Origin: Oscillospiraceae bacterium
GTDB taxonomy: Bacteria; Bacillota; Clostridia; Oscillospirales; Ruminococcaceae
Assembly: GCA_017521325.1 (NCBI GenBank)
Contig: JAFXCV010000042.1
Coordinates: forward strand, 1 to 59,023
DNA: 59,023 nt
Direction: 5' to 3'
Both the position numbers and the translations under genes were made by a program. Positions 14,959 through 25,410 of the stretch are shown piece after piece. Every line of letters begins with the position of its first letter. The first letter of the stretch is position 1. The notes under the pieces were generated by a model. The model was not told the origin of the DNA, made no database searches, and saw only the letters and a list, made by a program, of their open reading frames with translations.

Positions 14959-15873
14959 ATGCACGATACATCCCATTACGCTGAATGCGCAACCATCATG
15001 CAGCGTCTAAAATCAAACCATATGAAGCGATTCATTATCATTTTAGTTCTTATCTTAATCAATGGCTATTTCCATATTATCACCATACCGTTATCTTCTT
15101 CTTCTGGCTTTGCCTGGGGAGGACTGGCGCTTTTCCACAGTATTGCAGTCGCTGTACTTGGCCTTTTATCAACGCCGGAGAAGCCGGCATTATGTTGGGT
15201 TTCGCTTGCAACCGTGCTGCTGGGGATGTTTTTAACGATGATGAGTCCCATATATGCCATCCCCATCGGAATTCTGTTTGTGATCGCACTGATCGAAAGC
15301 GGAAAGGCGGCATGGGTCAAGCAGCAGCCGGGGTATCCCTACTTCAACGAACGATTTGCCGAACAGGAAAGAAAGGCATTTCAAGACTATCAGGCAGATC
15401 ATGGTATCCGTGAAAGGGCGGATGACGACATGCAGGATATTACAGAAGCACGGGATATTATCCCCACCCCCGCAATAGCGGAAATGCCCGATGTGGATTT
15501 CCTGATTCCCGATGTTTCCGCAAAGCCCGGTACAACTATGACGGCAGCTTCCGCAGTATCCCCGATGCAGGCAGTAACGGAACCTCCGCAGATCGCTGCT
15601 CCCGATACATCGTCCGTGCTTTCAGCGGCGTCTACGCAGAAGATGCAGGATGCTCAGGTGAAGAAGCCGAAGAAGAGATGGAATTTCAAGGAAATGATGA
15701 AGGAAGACCAGGATGTCCCGAAGGTGGATTTCGACGTTCCGACGGATATTCCCGATCCTGTCTGGAATGTTCCGGATCCTGTGATGGATACCGGTTCCAT
15801 CCTTTCGTCCGTTCCCGAGATTTCAGGAGACATTCAGGATCTTCCCGATATTCCCGACATTCCTCAGTTCTAA
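14959..15873 (+). CDS. Membrane-anchored protein with Pro/Asp-rich tail (PGYPYF motif)
   Basis: A 304-residue protein. Residues about 24-115 contain three or four hydrophobic helices; next comes QQPGYPYFNERF, matching EPGYPFFYDLR in the protein at 4932-5414. The remainder is acidic and low in complexity, with runs such as DIPDPVWNVPDPV, recalling the IPDP repeats of the protein at 6034-6894. ATG 14959 follows AGGAGG at 14948-14953. It precedes the YifB gene by 16 bases and may be co-transcribed. Function unknown. Confidence 0.7.
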   Translation: MHDTSHYAECATIMQRLKSNHMKRFIIILVLILINGYFHIITIPLSSSSGFAWGGLALFHSIAVAVLGLLSTPEKPALCWVSLATVLLGMFLTMMSPIYAIPIGILFVIALIESGKAAWVKQQPGYPYFNERFAEQERKAFQDYQADHGIRERADDDMQDITEARDIIPTPAIAEMPDVDFLIPDVSAKPGTTMTAASAVSPMQAVTEPPQIAAPDTSSVLSAASTQKMQDAQVKKPKKRWNFKEMMKEDQDVPKVDFDVPTDIPDPVWNVPDPVMDTGSILSSVPEISGDIQDLPDIPDIPQF

Positions 15874-15889
15874 AAGGAAGTGATGTACA

Positions 15890-17413
<1,524 letters not shown>

Positions 17414-17440
17414 GCCGCAGAATCAAAAGAAAGGACAGTT

Positions 17441-18595
17441 ATGAAGCAAATTTATGCAAATCTGAAGCGGTATTTTATCGCAACCGATAAAATGCTCCTG
17501 CTTGCCGTGATGCTTTGCTCCGCCATCAGCTGCGTCATGCTGTACGCCATTGCGGAAAACGAGCTGATCGACAAGGTCAGCCATGGTACCTTCCGCACAC
17601 AGCTCATTGCAAGCGGACTGGGGCTTTGCGTGGTTGCGGTGCTGAGCATCATTGACTACAACCGCATCATCAAGCTCTGGTGGATCTATGCCCCGATCGC
17701 TCTGGGACTGGTGCTGCTGACTTTTACAAGCCTTGGCTATAAACGTGCCGGTGCCGATGACCAGGCGTGGCTGAGCATTGCCGGTTTTCAGCTGCAGCCC
17801 TCGGAGCTGCTCAAGCTTGCTTTCATCCTCTCGTTCTCCTATCATCTGGCAAAGGATGAGGAGAATATGAATAAGCTTCCCCATATGCTCCTGCTTTGTC
17901 TGCATGCCCTTGTTCCCATCGGGCTTGTTGCACTGCAGGGTGACTATGGTACGGCGATCGTCTTTGCGTTCATCTTTATGTCAATCATCCTGAGTGCAAA
18001 GATTGCCATGCGATACATCGTTGCTGCGGCGATAGCCATTCCTGCGGCATGTTTTCTGGCGTGGAATTTTCTGCTCAGCGACATGCACAAAGCCCGAATC
18101 CTTGTGCTGATTCATCCCGGCACCGACCCCATCGGACTCGAATATCAGCAGGATCTGGGGCTTTCTGCATTGGCACATGGCAAAATCTTCGGCGCAGGAC
18201 TGCTGGATGCAGACTATTATGTCACCGTTCCCGAAATGCACAATGACTTCATTTTCTCCTTTGTTGGGCAGACATGGGGACTCATCGGCTCTTTGCTTGT
18301 GCTTGTGCTGCTGACCTTTATCTGTCTGCGTGTGCTGACAAGTATGATGAATTCCAAAAATGCACAGGGACGTTTTATCTGCATCGGAACCTTCGGCATG
18401 CTCTTTGCCCATTGTGTGATGAATATCGGCATGGTGCTGAAGGTCATGCCCGTAATTGGCGTACCGCTGCCGTTTATGAGCGCCGGCGGTACGGCGGTCG
18501 TTTGTATGTACACTGCAATCGGCATCGTCAACAGTACCCGCTGTCACAATGTCCGCAAATACCGTGTATTCTATGATGCGGAACCCGAAAACTGA
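17441..18595 (+). CDS. FtsW/RodA/SpoVE family cell-wall polymerase
   Basis: A 384-residue membrane protein with about ten helices. SEDS-family motifs are present: WLSIAGFQLQPSELLKLAF, GDYGTAIVF and, near the C-terminus, IGVPLPFMSAGGTAVV. SEDS proteins polymerise lipid II into glycan strands with a partner class B penicillin-binding protein. No PBP is next to this copy; a second SEDS gene at 21186 is paired with one. ATG 17441 follows AAAGGA, 27 bases after the YifB gene. The sequence alone does not separate RodA, FtsW and SpoVE. Confidence 0.93.
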   Translation: MKQIYANLKRYFIATDKMLLLAVMLCSAISCVMLYAIAENELIDKVSHGTFRTQLIASGLGLCVVAVLSIIDYNRIIKLWWIYAPIALGLVLLTFTSLGYKRAGADDQAWLSIAGFQLQPSELLKLAFILSFSYHLAKDEENMNKLPHMLLLCLHALVPIGLVALQGDYGTAIVFAFIFMSIILSAKIAMRYIVAAAIAIPAACFLAWNFLLSDMHKARILVLIHPGTDPIGLEYQQDLGLSALAHGKIFGAGLLDADYYVTVPEMHNDFIFSFVGQTWGLIGSLLVLVLLTFICLRVLTSMMNSKNAQGRFICIGTFGMLFAHCVMNIGMVLKVMPVIGVPLPFMSAGGTAVVCMYTAIGIVNSTRCHNVRKYRVFYDAEPEN

Positions 18596-18626
18596 GCTCC
18601 CCCCATGGATGAAAGGCGCATAATCT

Positions 18627-19121
18627 ATGAAAAAACTACCTCCCATTCTGATCATTCTTCTCATGTTCATCATCTTCCTGCTCTCATCCCAGAAATCCAC
18701 GGAATCGGCAGAATTAAGCTCCGGCTTTTGTGAGCTTGCCGCAAGGCTGATTTATCAGAAATTTTCAGATTACTCGCCTGCCGTGCAGGCAGTCATTGTA
18801 AAGGGGTTGAGCAAATTTATCCGCAAGCTTGCCCATTTTGCACTCTATGCCCTGCTCGGTGCGCTATGCTATTTGTGGCTGCATCGAAAGCCTCATAATA
18901 TTGCCATTTCCATGGCAATCTGTGCAGCCTATGCGACATTCGATGAGCTGCACCAGCGATTTGTTCCCGGAAGATCCTGTGAGCTGACCGATGTTCTCCT
19001 CGACTGCTCCGGCTCCGCATGCGGCATTGCAGCAGCCTTTGTTCTTTTGTGTGTCTGCTACTGCATCCACCGCAGAAAAATCGTGAAAAGGGGAGTCTGG
19101 AGCAAATCTGTTTTTCCATAA
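18627..19121 (+). CDS. VanZ-like membrane protein
   Basis: A 164-residue protein of the VanZ family with four hydrophobic segments. Family features include LLSSQKS near the N-terminus, KFIRKLAHFALYALLG, and ATFDELHQRFVPGRSCELTDVLLDCSG (split across helices 3-4). VanZ homologues are linked to teicoplanin resistance and cell-surface properties, with mechanism unclear. It follows the SEDS gene by 31 bases and a shared transcript is likely; a hairpin terminator follows. Confidence 0.9.
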   Translation: MKKLPPILIILLMFIIFLLSSQKSTESAELSSGFCELAARLIYQKFSDYSPAVQAVIVKGLSKFIRKLAHFALYALLGALCYLWLHRKPHNIAISMAICAAYATFDELHQRFVPGRSCELTDVLLDCSGSACGIAAAFVLLCVCYCIHRRKIVKRGVWSKSVFP

Positions 19122-19125
19122 ACAA

Positions 19126-19153
19126 AAATGCCCTGCCGGATGGCAGGGCATTT
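19126..19153. terminator. Bidirectional terminator between vanZ-like and ybaK
   Basis: 12-bp perfect stem (19126-19137/19142-19153), flanked by A/T-rich sequence between converging genes. Confidence 0.88.
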
Positions 19154-19157
19154 CCTA

Positions 19158-19640
19158 TTATTCCATATTCTCCGCTGTCAGCTCACCGAACGAAAACCGC
19201 AGTGCCTTTTCAAGATCGGCAGGACGAAGCTCGACCTGATAGCCAATTTTTCCGGCACTGAAAATGATTGTTTCCTGCTGCTGTGCCGTACTGTCGATCA
19301 CCGTGCGGAATGCCTTTTTCATCCCGATGGGGGAGCATCCGCCATGAATATAGCCCGTCAGCGGAAGCAGCTCCTTTGACGGCAGCATTTTCACGCTCTT
19401 TTCTCCGACCGCCTTGGCGGCTTTCTTCAGATCCAGTTCCTTGGCAACCGGAATCACAAATACGAAGTGTCCGCCGGAAGCTCCCACTGTCACCAGTGTT
19501 TTGAACACCTGCGCCGGATCCTGTCCGAGTATCTGCGCAACCTCCACACCGCTGACTGCATCCGTATCTGCATAGCAATGCCCCTGATAAGGGATTTTCT
19601 TCTGCTCCAGAATCCGCATCACATTGGTTTTGATTTCCAT
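19158..19640 (-). CDS. ybaK: Cys-tRNA(Pro)/Cys-tRNA(Cys) deacylase YbaK/EbsC
   Basis: A 160-residue trans-editing protein of the YbaK/ProX superfamily that hydrolyses mischarged Cys-tRNA(Pro). Diagnostic sequences are the N-terminal KTNVMRILEQKKIPYQ, the catalytic-lysine region QVFKTLV, and GGCSPIGMKK near residue 100. It ends 5 bases from a shared terminator with the VanZ-like gene. It probably has its own promoter; none was resolved between it and the upstream tRNA terminator. Confidence 0.93.
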   Translation of the reverse strand: MEIKTNVMRILEQKKIPYQGHCYADTDAVSGVEVAQILGQDPAQVFKTLVTVGASGGHFVFVIPVAKELDLKKAAKAVGEKSVKMLPSKELLPLTGYIHGGCSPIGMKKAFRTVIDSTAQQQETIIFSAGKIGYQVELRPADLEKALRFSFGELTAENME

Positions 19641-19664
19641 CTCTCCGACTCCTTGCTTTCAGAT

Positions 19665-19698
19665 AAAAAGAAAACCCACTCAATTTGCATTGAGTGGG
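19665..19698 (-). terminator. Terminator of tRNA-Arg
   Basis: 10-bp perfect stem (19675-19684/19689-19698) followed on the minus strand by TTTTCTTTTT. Confidence 0.88.
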
Positions 19699-19703
19699 AA
19701 TTC

Positions 19704-19780
19704 TGGCGTGCCTGGAGGGACTCGAACCCCCGACCTACTGGTTCGTAGCCAGTCACTCTATCCAGCTGAGCTACAGGCAC
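19704..19780 (-). tRNA. tRNA-Arg (anticodon ACG)
   Basis: A 77-nt cloverleaf on the minus strand. Acceptor GTGCCTG (19780-19774) pairs with CAGGCAC (19714-19708), followed by encoded GCCA. The anticodon loop CTACGAA gives anticodon ACG, usually edited to ICG to read CGU/CGC/CGA. The T loop TTCGAGT is standard. It has its own promoter and terminator. Confidence 0.97.
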
Positions 19781-19797
19781 ATCCACGAACCTTTACC

Positions 19798-19826
19798 ATT
19801 ATAGCACAAATGGATATGCTTGTCAA
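19798..19826 (-). promoter_or_regulatory. tRNA-Arg promoter
   Basis: Minus strand TTGACA (19826-19821), 17 bases, TATAAT (19803-19798); perfect consensus. Confidence 0.92.
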
Positions 19827-19912
19827 GTGTTTTTTTGAATTTTTGCAAATCCACCAAAAAATGAAGGAAATCGGGGAGAATACTGAAACAATACCTTTTC
19901 CGCAAGCAGAAA

Positions 19913-19934
19913 TCCCCTGCCAATCGGCAGGGGA
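19913..19934 (-). terminator. Possible terminator of hpf
   Basis: 9-bp perfect stem (19913-19921/19926-19934) 20 bases after the hpf stop. The minus-strand tail is only weakly T-rich. Confidence 0.55.
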
Positions 19935-19953
19935 TCTATCCTATGATTGATGA

Positions 19954-20481
19954 TTATTCCTCATCGGGTTCAAGCACTGCGTAGCCCTCGTTCTCACGCT
20001 GGTAAACAACACAGGTGTTTCCGGTGGATGCATCCTTGAACATGAAGAATGCGTGTCCGAGCATATCCATCTGCAGGATTGCCTCCTCCACAGTCATCGG
20101 ACGCAGATTGAATTTCTTGCGGCGGATGACTGCAAAATCAGGCTGCTCCTCCACAACATCCTGGAATTCTTGCTTGAAGGCAGTATCCTTCAGACGCTTT
20201 TCAAGACGTGTCTTGTTCTTGCGGATCTGGCGGATGATCTTGTCAATTGCAGCATCGAGTGCGTCACGCTTGTCCTGCGCCGACTGCTCAGAACGGTAGA
20301 TCATCTGGTTGTAGCGAACTGTCAGTTCAAGTACGATATTGCCCTTGAACTCGGACATTTTCACGTTTGCCTCTGCTTCGTCACCGAAAAACTTATCCAG
20401 CTTTGCGCTCAGCCGCTTTTCTGCATAATCGGTAAAGGATTCAGAAATTTGCATCTTCTTAGCGTTCATTGTAATTTTCAA
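19954..20481 (-). CDS. hpf: Ribosome hibernation promoting factor, long form
   Basis: A 175-residue ribosome-associated factor. Residues 1-100 are the S30AE/RaiA domain (ISESFTDYAEKRLSAKLDKFF), then a linker, then the C-terminal dimerisation domain (VIRRKKFNLRPMTVEEAILQMD). Long HPF dimerises 70S ribosomes into inactive 100S particles in stationary phase. Start follows AAAGGAGG on the minus strand, and a promoter lies 53-81 bases upstream. Length matches Firmicutes long HPF. Confidence 0.96.
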   Translation of the reverse strand: MKITMNAKKMQISESFTDYAEKRLSAKLDKFFGDEAEANVKMSEFKGNIVLELTVRYNQMIYRSEQSAQDKRDALDAAIDKIIRQIRKNKTRLEKRLKDTAFKQEFQDVVEEQPDFAVIRRKKFNLRPMTVEEAILQMDMLGHAFFMFKDASTGNTCVVYQRENEGYAVLEPDEE

Positions 20482-20533
20482 TATGGTTTCCTCCTTTACA
20501 CGGGATTTTGAAGTTCCCGTTTATGATAGTTCT

Positions 20534-20562
20534 ATTATAACATATTCACGAAAAAATTGCAA
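20534..20562 (-). promoter_or_regulatory. hpf promoter
   Basis: Minus strand TTGCAA (20562-20557), 17 bases, TATAAT (20539-20534). A small hairpin (around 20501-20521) lies in the 5' leader before the ribosome site. Confidence 0.8.
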
Positions 20563-20630
20563 GTGTTTTTAGAAATTTTATTGAAAATTATGAAAGAAAT
20601 GTATAAAAATCCCGATTTAAGGAAAGAAGG

Positions 20631-20659
20631 TTGCGATTTTTCTGAAAATGTATTATAAT
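20631..20659 (+). promoter_or_regulatory. Promoter of the FHA-rodA-pbp operon
   Basis: TTGCGA (20631-20636), 17 bases, TATAAT (20654-20659), 60 bases before the FHA start codon. Confidence 0.75.
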
Positions 20660-20719
20660 GTATAGGAAGGCTGCGGCATGTGCCGCAGCGGATAAATCCC
20701 AAAGAACGGAGGAAAGGAC

Positions 20720-21193
20720 ATGTCTGAATTTCTGGAAATGCTGGCGTCGCTCGAAGTGCCGGATCTGGTGCTGTGCGCCGTGGCGGTCATCATACTTGAC
20801 CTGTTTGCGCTGGCAGTCATTCTGTCGGCGAACCGTGAGAGCAAGCTCTGCCGGAAGCGCTGGAAGCATGTGAGTGCGGATATGTCGCTGTGTTATAACG
20901 AACATTACTATCCGCTGGAGGCGGACGAGATTCTGCTTGGCAGGCATCTTTCTGCGGACATCCGTTTTACGGATCCGTCCGTATCCAGATACCATGCGGT
21001 GCTGACGGTTACAAACGGCGTGTGGAGCATCACCGATCTCAATGCACGCAGCGGAACCTTTGTCAATGACCGACGAGTACATCAAAGCAGGCTCAAGGCG
21101 GGGGACGACATCCGTCTGGGCAGCACAACCATTTCGTTCTGTAAGCTTCCGGCAGAGGATGCGCAGGGAAAGGGGGGCAGAAAACATGCTTAA
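20720..21193 (+). CDS. Membrane-anchored FHA-domain protein
   Basis: A 157-residue protein with one transmembrane helix (about 15-38) and a cytoplasmic forkhead-associated domain (about 58-145). FHA hallmarks are LLGRHLSADI, SVSRYHAVL and NARSGTFVND. FHA domains bind phosphothreonine peptides, so it could connect Ser/Thr-kinase signalling to the SEDS-PBP pair encoded downstream; no kinase is in the window. ATG 20720 follows GGAGGAAAGG. Its stop overlaps the rodA-like start by 8 bases. Confidence 0.9.
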   Translation: MSEFLEMLASLEVPDLVLCAVAVIILDLFALAVILSANRESKLCRKRWKHVSADMSLCYNEHYYPLEADEILLGRHLSADIRFTDPSVSRYHAVLTVTNGVWSITDLNARSGTFVNDRRVHQSRLKAGDDIRLGSTTISFCKLPAEDAQGKGGRKHA

Positions 21194-22496
21194 AAACGGC
21201 ATTTCCTATATCGGGACGGTTTTTCTGCTGCTGCTCACGCATGTTTCCATGCTCGGCGTTGTGATTGTTCGTGGCAATATCGAATCCCCCACAAATCTCC
21301 TGCTTCTGGCAGGTGCGGTACTCGGACTTGATCTCGCCTATATTGCCGTGATCAAGTGGTACCGTCAGATGACCTATACCCTCGATCTGTTATTGCTCTG
21401 CGTGCTGAACATGGGGCTGATCTTCCAGTCGTGTTTCGGGGAAGTACAGCTTTCTGTCAAGCACCTGATCACCTGTCTTGCAGCCCTTGCAGCATGTCAG
21501 GCAGGCTTTCTGCTGACAAGGAATCAGGAATGGATCCGCACGAAAAAGCCCTATATCTATGCCATTATCGGCATTCTAATCCTGAGCATCCTGCTGCTTA
21601 CGGGTGACAGAAGCATGTGGATCAACATCGGCTCCTTCTCGCTGCAGCCGTCCGAATTTATCAAGCCCTGCTTTGTGCTGATCTGTGCAGCCTCCATTAT
21701 GGAGCTGCACAAAAAGAAGAAGATCCTCTTTTTCTATGTATCCAAGGACACGCTCTGTCTGTGTGCGATGGCACTGGTGATTTTCGGACTTCAGTGGTGG
21801 TGCAGAGATCTGGGAAGTCTTCCGACCTTTGCGGCAGTTTTTGGCTGCGCACTGGTATGCAGGTTCTGCTATCCGAGAGCAAGGATCTCCAAAACCGCAG
21901 TGGGTGCGCTGTGCGTGGGCGCTGCCATTGTGCTGGCAGCGGCGTGGATGCTTGCGCCCTCCTATGTGCAGGACAGACTGCATGTGGATATCTGGGCAGA
22001 CCCTTACGGAAACGGCTACCAGCAGTGTCAGGCACTCATCGGCATCGCAAGAGGCGGCTGGCTGGGACTCGGCCCCGGACAGGGCTATCTGCACAATGTA
22101 TTTGCATATGAATCCGACATTGTCTTTGCCTCCATCTGTGAGGAATGGGGACTGCTGTACGCATTTCTGATGGTGATTGCAATTCTGATGATGCTCATGA
22201 CGGTGCTGATGAATCCCCCGAAGAGCTACTATCATGCAACGATGGCGACAGGCGTGGTTGCGGTATTTGTGGTGCAGATGGCACTGAATATCTTCGGCTC
22301 GTGCAATCTGATTCCGTTTACAGGTGTTACATTGCCCTTTATTTCACAGGGCGGCAGCTCCATGGTGACCTGCGGCTTCCTTGTGGGAATGCTCAAGGCA
22401 GGTCAGTCACCGCTGTTCCGCCACAAGGCGGATAAGCCGAAGAAGAAAAAGAAGCATTCCAAAAAGAAGAAGGCAGCAGGGAGGGTGAAAGCATGA
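21186..22496 (+). CDS. RodA/FtsW-type glycan polymerase (second copy)
   Basis: A 436-residue SEDS membrane protein. Motifs are WINIGSFSLQPSEFIKPCF, RDLGSLPTFAA and FTGVTLPFISQGGSS; the C-terminal tail is very lysine-rich. ATG 21186 overlaps the FHA stop; the frame is open from 21042 but the upstream part lies inside the FHA gene. Its 3' end overlaps the penicillin-binding protein start by 4 bases, so it probably works with that PBP. It is longer at the N-terminus than the copy at 17441, adding about two helices. Confidence 0.93.
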   Translation: MLKNGISYIGTVFLLLLTHVSMLGVVIVRGNIESPTNLLLLAGAVLGLDLAYIAVIKWYRQMTYTLDLLLLCVLNMGLIFQSCFGEVQLSVKHLITCLAALAACQAGFLLTRNQEWIRTKKPYIYAIIGILILSILLLTGDRSMWINIGSFSLQPSEFIKPCFVLICAASIMELHKKKKILFFYVSKDTLCLCAMALVIFGLQWWCRDLGSLPTFAAVFGCALVCRFCYPRARISKTAVGALCVGAAIVLAAAWMLAPSYVQDRLHVDIWADPYGNGYQQCQALIGIARGGWLGLGPGQGYLHNVFAYESDIVFASICEEWGLLYAFLMVIAILMMLMTVLMNPPKSYYHATMATGVVAVFVVQMALNIFGSCNLIPFTGVTLPFISQGGSSMVTCGFLVGMLKAGQSPLFRHKADKPKKKKKHSKKKKAAGRVKA

Positions 22497-23857
22497 AAAG
22501 TATCCGAAGAGGACAGCACCTGATCACACTGATGCTGCTGGCATTTCTTGTCGGTATGGGCATTCTGATCTATACCCTGCAAAAGGAAGCGGATTTTTAC
22601 ATTTCGCATTCCTCCAAGGTCACGCTCGGCTGCGTCTATGACCGCAGCGGCGATGTTCTGTTCGATCCCGCTGCAAAGAAGGAAACCTACGGTGCGGAGC
22701 ATTTTCTGGACGTGGGAAATTTCATCGGTGACAATTCCGGTCAGATGACCAATACTCTTGTTTCCAGAAATACGGATCTGCTGACCAATTACAGCTTCAT
22801 GCTCGGTGTGCAGGAGGACGGAGATGCGGCAATCCACACAACGCTTGACCATAAGGTGAATCGCATTGTCTACGACGCCTTCGGCAGCAAGGACGGCTGT
22901 GCGGTTGCCTACAATTATGTTACGGGCGAAATCTATGTCTGTCTGAGCCGTCCGAGCGTCAATATCCTGAACAATTACAAGGATATCGAAACCCTTGAGG
23001 AGGGCAGCCTTCTGTGCAAGGTATTCTATCCCACGGTTCCCGGCTCTACACAGAAGATCTTCACGACCATTGCTGCAATTGAGGCGATGGGTGCAGAGAA
23101 GCTTTCCGCTAAAGAATTCGAATGCACGGGCAGCTATGAAAACCGCAGCGGCGATCTGATCAAATGCCATGAGGAAAGCGGTCACGGCAAGCAGACTGTC
23201 ACACAGGCGTTTGCCAACAGCTGCAATCCCTTTTATGCGCAGCTTGTCGAGGATCTGAGCCTTCCGCTGTACAGCATCCGCAGAACCTACCGCAGTCTCG
23301 GCTACAAGGTCAATGACGAGGGCGGAAAATCGCTGAATGTCAACGGCATCGAAAGCTTTACGGCATCGACAACGCTGACAAGTGCCGGAGATTTTGAAAC
23401 ACAGTGGGGATGTATGGGACAGGGTAAGACTCTCGTCAGCCCCCTGCAGCTGATGGCGTGGCAGAGTACGATCGCCAATACCGACGGCAGGATGACAAAG
23501 CCCTACCTGATAGACCATGTGACCCGTGTCAACGGCGAAATCGCCGCATCTGCAAAGACCGAACGGACGGAGGCAATGTTTTCTGAGGAAACAGCCGCTG
23601 AGATCCGCCGCATCATGCTCGAAAACGGTGCGGAGAATTATGCCGATCTGCTTCCCGGCACCAAGGTCGCTGTCAAAAGCGGCACGGCACAGGTGGGGAA
23701 TGACAAGCGTGAAAATTCCCTGCTGACAGGCTTTGTGGATGATCCGGAATTTCCCATTGCATTCTGTGTGGTGATTGAGGACAGAAAAAAAGGTGAAGTC
23801 ACCACTTCGAAAATCACAGCAAAGCTGCTGCAGAATCTCAAAGAAAACCTGAAATAA
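22493..23857 (+). CDS. Class B penicillin-binding protein (PbpA type)
   Basis: A 454-residue transpeptidase with one N-terminal anchor helix (about 11-29). The active-site motifs are complete: S185-T-Q-K188 (catalytic serine), S243-C-N245 and K-S-G-T near residue 395. It lacks a large dimerisation region, like actinobacterial PbpA, the usual partner of RodA beside FHA genes. It cross-links peptidoglycan on the outer face of the membrane. Coupled by ATGA overlap to the SEDS gene; a terminator follows. Confidence 0.93.
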   Translation: MKSIRRGQHLITLMLLAFLVGMGILIYTLQKEADFYISHSSKVTLGCVYDRSGDVLFDPAAKKETYGAEHFLDVGNFIGDNSGQMTNTLVSRNTDLLTNYSFMLGVQEDGDAAIHTTLDHKVNRIVYDAFGSKDGCAVAYNYVTGEIYVCLSRPSVNILNNYKDIETLEEGSLLCKVFYPTVPGSTQKIFTTIAAIEAMGAEKLSAKEFECTGSYENRSGDLIKCHEESGHGKQTVTQAFANSCNPFYAQLVEDLSLPLYSIRRTYRSLGYKVNDEGGKSLNVNGIESFTASTTLTSAGDFETQWGCMGQGKTLVSPLQLMAWQSTIANTDGRMTKPYLIDHVTRVNGEIAASAKTERTEAMFSEETAAEIRRIMLENGAENYADLLPGTKVAVKSGTAQVGNDKRENSLLTGFVDDPEFPIAFCVVIEDRKKGEVTTSKITAKLLQNLKENLK

Positions 23858-23860
23858 TAC

Positions 23861-23893
23861 GCATCGTCCCGCATTCCGCATGCGGGGCGATGC
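23861..23893 (+). terminator. Terminator of the FHA-rodA-pbp operon
   Basis: 14-bp stem (23861-23874/23880-23893) with one G-T wobble, just after the PBP stop; short T run after it. Confidence 0.7.
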
Positions 23894-23916
23894 TTTGAAC
23901 GTATAAGGAGCGATTT

Positions 23917-25281
23917 ATGAAACGAAAAGACGTATATAAACGTGCCCTGTTGCTTGCTGTACCGATGATGATCCAGAACGGCATCACCAATGCCGTGGGA
24001 CTTGTGGATAATGTCATGGTCGGCAGCCTCGGCACGGAGGCAATGACAGCGGTTTCCATTGTGGGACAGCTGATTTTTGTCTTTAATCTTGCCATTTTCG
24101 GCGGTCTGTCCGGCCCCGGAATTTACGGTGCGCAGTTCTTCGGACAAAAAAACACGGAGGGCTTCCGCAATGCCTTCCGCATGAAGCATTGGATCTGTGC
24201 ATTCTGTGTGCTTGGAGGAATTGCTATATTCCTCCTGCTTGATGAATTTCTGATCGGGCTTTATTTGCAGGGCGAGAGCGAACAGGTCGATCCCGTGCTG
24301 ACGATGAAGCTTGCAAAGGAATATCTGTCAATCATGTTGTGCGGACTTCTGCCATTTGCAATTACGCAGATCTACGCAAGCAGTCTTCGTGAAACGGGTG
24401 ACAGCATCAAGCCCATGGCAGCGGGCATTGCATCGGTTGTGATTGACGTTGTGTTCAACTATCTGCTCATCTACGGCAAATTCGGCATGCCTGCCCTTGG
24501 CGTGAAGGGTGCAGCGATCGCAACCGTGCTTGCAAGAATTGTGGAAATGTGTGTTGTGGTGATCTGGGCATTTGCAAGAAAGCAGAAGCACGAATTCCTG
24601 CAGGGCATCTACAGGACGATTTTGGTACCTCGTGATCTGACGGGAAAAATCCTGATAAAGGGCGTGCCGATCTTCTTCAACGAATTTCTCTGGGCAGGCG
24701 GACTTGCAGCACTGACCCAGTCGTATTCTGTGAGGGGACTGGAAATCGTAGCAGGCATGAATATTTCCAACGCCATCTGCAACCTCATGAATGTCGTGTT
24801 TGTTGCGCTTGGGTCAGCAGTCGGAATTCTCGTCGGACAGAAGCTCGGCGCATCCGAGTATGAGGATGCTGAGAAGGATGCCTTCAGCCTGATGTGGTTT
24901 TCGGGCGGCATCACCCTCATCCTGACGGCAATCCTCATCAGTATTTCCGGCGTGTTTCCGTTTTTTTACGATACTACGCAGGAAATACGCAATTACGGAA
25001 CTGTGTTCATCATCATCACGGCACTGTTTTTCCCTGTGCAGGCATTTCTGAATGCACTCTATTTCACCCTGCGTTCGGGAGGCAAGACGCTCATCACCTT
25101 CCTCTTTGACAGTGTGTATTCCTGGGTGATCCCCGTGCCGATGGCATTTTTACTGTGCAGATTCACAGATCTGCCGATTCTTGCGATTTTTGTGATGGTG
25201 CAGGCAGCGGATTTAATCAAGGTTGCGGTGGGTTATATTCTCATCCGCAAAAGGGTCTGGATCAGTAATCTTGTTGCATAA
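23917..25281 (+). CDS. MATE family efflux transporter
   Basis: A 454-residue, 12-helix membrane protein of the MATE/NorM type, exporting cationic drugs or metabolites with Na+ or H+ antiport. Characteristic sequences are LAVPMMIQNGITNAVGLVDNVMVG at the N-terminus (family QLxxxxxxxVDxxMVG pattern), and the internally repeated half starting near residue 235 (KILIKGVPIFFNEFLWAGG). The substrate cannot be inferred. It stands alone between two terminators; ATG follows AAGGAG. Confidence 0.92.
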   Translation: MKRKDVYKRALLLAVPMMIQNGITNAVGLVDNVMVGSLGTEAMTAVSIVGQLIFVFNLAIFGGLSGPGIYGAQFFGQKNTEGFRNAFRMKHWICAFCVLGGIAIFLLLDEFLIGLYLQGESEQVDPVLTMKLAKEYLSIMLCGLLPFAITQIYASSLRETGDSIKPMAAGIASVVIDVVFNYLLIYGKFGMPALGVKGAAIATVLARIVEMCVVVIWAFARKQKHEFLQGIYRTILVPRDLTGKILIKGVPIFFNEFLWAGGLAALTQSYSVRGLEIVAGMNISNAICNLMNVVFVALGSAVGILVGQKLGASEYEDAEKDAFSLMWFSGGITLILTAILISISGVFPFFYDTTQEIRNYGTVFIIITALFFPVQAFLNALYFTLRSGGKTLITFLFDSVYSWVIPVPMAFLLCRFTDLPILAIFVMVQAADLIKVAVGYILIRKRVWISNLVA

Positions 25282-25291
25282 TGAAAGCAAT

Positions 25292-25322
25292 TCATCCACT
25301 CTGCCGCAGGCAGGGTGGATGA
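25292..25322 (+). terminator. Terminator of the MATE gene
   Basis: 14-bp stem (25292-25305/25309-25322) with loop GCA and an AAATATTTA tail. Confidence 0.75.
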
Positions 25323-25410
25323 AAATATTTATCAATTCTGCATAAAATCCGCCTTTCCGATTGTGTATATAATAGAGGGGCTCCTAAAACTCCAAAAGGA
25401 TGTGATGAAG

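Noticed and set aside
22403..23881. 492-codon minus-strand frame opposite the PBP gene
   Set aside because: The plus strand has a complete PBP with all active-site motifs; the opposite frame has none.
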